Of a stretch of 53,408 nucleotides of DNA, positions 51,228 to 53,408 are shown piece after piece. A program made the position numbers and the translations under genes. Under the pieces are notes generated by a model. That model had not been told where the DNA came from. It did not search any database and saw only the letters and a program-made list of their open reading frames with translations. Numbering within the stretch: the stretch's first letter is position 1; each line of letters starts with the position of its first letter. The stretch covers positions 1 to 53,408 of the forward strand of contig NZ_JAAQPI010000031.1 of the NCBI RefSeq assembly GCF_011683955.1, written 5' to 3'. This stretch comes from Pseudomaricurvus alkylphenolicus (GTDB lineage Bacteria > Pseudomonadota > Gammaproteobacteria > Pseudomonadales > Cellvibrionaceae).

Positions 51228-52664
51228 ATGGAAGCCTTTTCTTTTGCCCAGATTCCCATTGATCGCTCGCGGCCGTTGCAGCCTCAGCTGCACAGCGCCT
51301 TATTGAGCCGAATCAATGAAGGTTTGTTGCCGGCCGGTACCCGGCTTCCTTCGAGTCGTCGCCTGGCCGATGAATTGGGTGTCAGCCGTAATACCGTATT
51401 GATTGTGATCGATCAGCTCAAAGCAGAGGGGTATCTCGAAAGTCGGCCCGGCAGTGGGGTTGCCGTCAAATCGGAGTTGCCCGCCGGGAAAGTGGCCCGG
51501 GTGCAGTGGCAGAGTCAGGAGCATTTGCCGCCGTTATCCAGGGTCGGGCAACAATGGTCGAATTACGAGGCTATCTCCCATGAGCAGTGTTTGCCGTTTA
51601 CGGTAGGCGTGCCGGATTTAAAGGCATTTCCGGATGCAACCTGGCTAAGGTTACAGCGTCGTCATCAGGAACGCATGCCACTGCGTGGGTTTCAGGAGGA
51701 TCAAGGCTATCAACCCTTGCGCGAATCTTTGACGCATTATCTGAAAACCTCCCGAGGAGTGATCTGCGACGCTGATCAAATCATCATTACCCAGGGGGCC
51801 CAACAGGCCCTGGCGCTGTGTGCGTTGGTGTTGTTGGATGAGGAGGATACGGTAATGCTGGAGGAACCGGGTTATCGCGGCGCGCGCGATGCCTTTAAAT
51901 CCCGCAATGCTCATTTCTACGCAGTTGGGTTGGGAGATAACGGTATTGATGTGACGGCGTTGCCGCAATCACCTCCCGGCCGCTTGTTGTACACCACGCC
52001 CACTCACCAGTATCCATTAGGGGGAATTCTGCCGGCCGCTGATCGATTGCGGTTGCTGGATTGGGCGGCACGTCATCGGTTGTGGGTTATCGAGGATGAC
52101 TACGACAGTGAGTTTCACTTTCACGCCAAACCGATTGCGGCTTTACAGGGTATGGCGGAGCAGACGCCGGTGTTGTATATGGGCAGTTTCAGCAAAACGC
52201 TGTATCCGGCATTGCGGTTGGGTTATCTGGTGGTGCCGAAGCCGTTGGTTCCCACATTGGTAGCGGCCAAGCGTGCGTTGGGGGGAGAGACACCGCTGCT
52301 CACTCAAGCGGTTGTCGCCGATTTTATCGCGGAGGGCCATTTTATTCGGCATTTACGGCGTATGCGGCAGCTCTATCAATGTAAGTGGGATCATTTACGT
52401 GCATTGGTAGAGGATCAGCTTAAGGGGTTGGCAACTCCGGTTGCCCGCAGCGCGGGGATGCATTTGGCGTTGATGATTGATTGCCAGAGTGATGTTGAGT
52501 TGGCCAGTGAGTTTCGTGGTGCGGGGTTCGGAAGTACGCCTTTGTCCTGGTACTACGCCTCCGGCAAGGGACGAAGTGGTTTGGTGTTGGGGTTCGCCAA
52601 TACGTCTGAAGCGGAGCGGGAGGAGGGAATATCGGTGTTGCGGGATTTGATACCGCGCTGCTAG
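51228..52664 (+). CDS. MocR/PdxR-type regulator (GntR helix-turn-helix fused to aminotransferase-like domain)
   Basis: A 478-residue regulator. The GntR winged helix is at about residues 20-80 ('LPAGTRLPSSRRLADELGVS' then 'RNTVLIVIDQLKAEGYLESR'). The fold-type I aminotransferase domain runs from about 120 to the end, with 'ITQGAQQALALCALVLLDEE', 'VIEDDYDSEFHF' (Asp contacting the PLP ring) and Lys323 in 'GSFSKTLYPALRLGY', the PLP-binding lysine. It probably senses PLP or a PLP-amine adduct. The start at 51228 has GAGAG about 7 bases upstream. It is divergent from the PNPOx-fold gene and the operator lies between them. Confidence 0.95.
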   Translation: MEAFSFAQIPIDRSRPLQPQLHSALLSRINEGLLPAGTRLPSSRRLADELGVSRNTVLIVIDQLKAEGYLESRPGSGVAVKSELPAGKVARVQWQSQEHLPPLSRVGQQWSNYEAISHEQCLPFTVGVPDLKAFPDATWLRLQRRHQERMPLRGFQEDQGYQPLRESLTHYLKTSRGVICDADQIIITQGAQQALALCALVLLDEEDTVMLEEPGYRGARDAFKSRNAHFYAVGLGDNGIDVTALPQSPPGRLLYTTPTHQYPLGGILPAADRLRLLDWAARHRLWVIEDDYDSEFHFHAKPIAALQGMAEQTPVLYMGSFSKTLYPALRLGYLVVPKPLVPTLVAAKRALGGETPLLTQAVVADFIAEGHFIRHLRRMRQLYQCKWDHLRALVEDQLKGLATPVARSAGMHLALMIDCQSDVELASEFRGAGFGSTPLSWYYASGKGRSGLVLGFANTSEAEREEGISVLRDLIPRC

Positions 52665-52719
52665 TGCTCTTTAGGATAGATGTCGGGCAGCGCGGCTATT
52701 GGGAATCTAATGGAATTTC

Positions 52720-53106
52720 TTAGGTGAAGATTTCGAGCAGGATTCCCACGAGAGCACCGCCTATGAGTACAAAGTTGGGCAGGATGGACATGAGGGCGCC
52801 GACGGTTCTGGATTTGGGGTCTTTAGCGTAGCTGCGCGCGTAAAGGAAGCGCCCGATAATGTAGAGGACACCGAGTATCTGGGCGGTCAGTATGTGGGTG
52901 TAGGTGGCAAACAGATACATTCCGGGGATGAACAGGATAAGTTGTTCCATGGTGTTCATCTGGATGCGGTAGAGGCGTTCGAATTGCTCGTTGCCGGTGA
53001 CGGCTGGAGCCGGTACGTTGAGTTTTCCTCGGGCGCCGCCCACTTTCATCATAAACAGGATGTATTGCAGCAGGCCGATAATAATCAGAAGGATGATCAG
53101 GTTCAT
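52720..53106 (-). CDS. MAPEG family membrane protein
   Basis: A 128-residue integral membrane protein with four hydrophobic segments. 'NEQFERLYRIQMNTMEQLIL' near residue 40 is the MAPEG signature (the ER..R.. glutathione-binding block), and 'IGRFLYARSYAKDPKSR' near residue 85 carries the second conserved Arg/Tyr set. Family members are glutathione transferases or peroxidases, or structural relatives. AGGGA lies 8 bases before the ATG. It is convergent with the MocR gene. Confidence 0.92.
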   Translation of the reverse strand: MNLIILLIIIGLLQYILFMMKVGGARGKLNVPAPAVTGNEQFERLYRIQMNTMEQLILFIPGMYLFATYTHILTAQILGVLYIIGRFLYARSYAKDPKSRTVGALMSILPNFVLIGGALVGILLEIFT

Positions 53107-53260
53107 GGTTTTTCCCTAATGGTTTATGTGGTTTTAAGATTTGGGCGCATTCTAGCACTGGCTAGTGCCGGACGTCTTCAGGGTTAGGCCGTCCATGGTC
53201 GCTAATATGTATAGATCTCGTGGCCTGCCATTCAAACTTGGCCAAATATTACGGTCTGCT

Positions 53261-53408
53261 GAGTGCCATAACCGGTCTTAGAAATTCGCAGGATTGGTAC
53301 TCTGACGGCGTTGTTTATGCGTAGGGCGGATTAGGCGCTTGCGCCGTAATCCGCCGGTTCTGCCGGAGATGTTCGTTGGCTGCGGCCCGGTTTTTAACAC
53401 CCTTGAAT
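53261..53408. repeat. Left part of composite hairpin repeat, cut by the window end
   Basis: These 148 bases match 5071-5218 with a single difference (53382, G in place of T). They contain the left terminus GAGTGCCATAACCGG and hairpin A (53325-53355), and stop 47 bases short of where the copy at the start of the window begins within the repeat. The preceding 154 bases (53107-53260) show no gene. Confidence 0.9.

Noticed and set aside
1-53408. tRNA, rRNA, CRISPR, prophage or integrase features
   Set aside because: I looked for conserved tRNA arms, regular spaced repeats, integrase or phage structural motifs and found none.

Overview
The window is protein-coding DNA of a Gammaproteobacterium, GC in the mid-50s by eye. 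acnB, miaE, sbcD/sbcC, TonB-dependent receptor, HupE and FixJ-type genes together, plus many acyl-CoA genes, suggest a marine or hydrocarbon/lipid-using lineage of the broad Pseudomonadales/Cellvibrionales group; this placement is inference. I found no rRNA, tRNA, CRISPR array, prophage or transposase gene. Forty-four genes are called.

Layout. 1-5028: a TTG-started AraC regulator diverges from a DUF3604-PPIase-HupE operon. 5071-5391: a complete short composite repeat; other copies of it are cut by both ends of the window (1-128 and 53261-53408), and a 47-49 bp relic lies at 38066-38114. 5430-12938: a leftward catabolic operon (histidine phosphatase, acyl-CoA dehydrogenase, phosphotransferase, quinone-oxidoreductase-like protein, three SDRs, CurA-like reductase). 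It diverges from a rightward regulatory operon (LysR, PAS histidine kinase, FixJ-like regulator) followed by a patatin and a small membrane protein, to 17774. 17955-20372: a large DUF4214/FG-GAP protein, convergent with acnB (20455-23253). 23614-27185: a small unknown gene, a DUF1289 gene and a Cache chemoreceptor.

27241-31130: miaE with a ferredoxin-type reductase, convergent with a four-gene operon of two DUF1538 membrane proteins, a P-II-like protein and a CBS protein. 31277-37954: thioesterase and iron-dependent alcohol dehydrogenase, then a divergent LysR, a CitE-like lyase, a lipoprotein and a TonB-dependent receptor. 38140-41060: a rhomboid protease followed by a zinc-finger/membrane/helical-repeat protein. 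41194-45385: a lipoprotein solute-binding protein and a hybrid histidine kinase, with no transporter. 45397-50428: a DUF3047 protein diverging from sbcDC. 50444-53106: a PNPOx-fold protein diverging from a MocR regulator with a clear operator, then a MAPEG protein.

The least explained units are: (i) the phosphotransferase plus atypical acyl-CoA dehydrogenase pair, whose motifs match the ACAD10/11 and LvaA/LvaC 4-hydroxyacyl-CoA route, under apparent LysR plus FixLJ-like control; (ii) the DUF1538/P-II-like/CBS operon; (iii) the rhomboid/zinc-finger pair; (iv) the orphan solute-binding-protein/hybrid-kinase phosphorelay; (v) miaE with a possible dedicated electron donor; and (vi) the composite hairpin repeat. 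All functions are assigned from sequence motifs read by eye; no database search was run.
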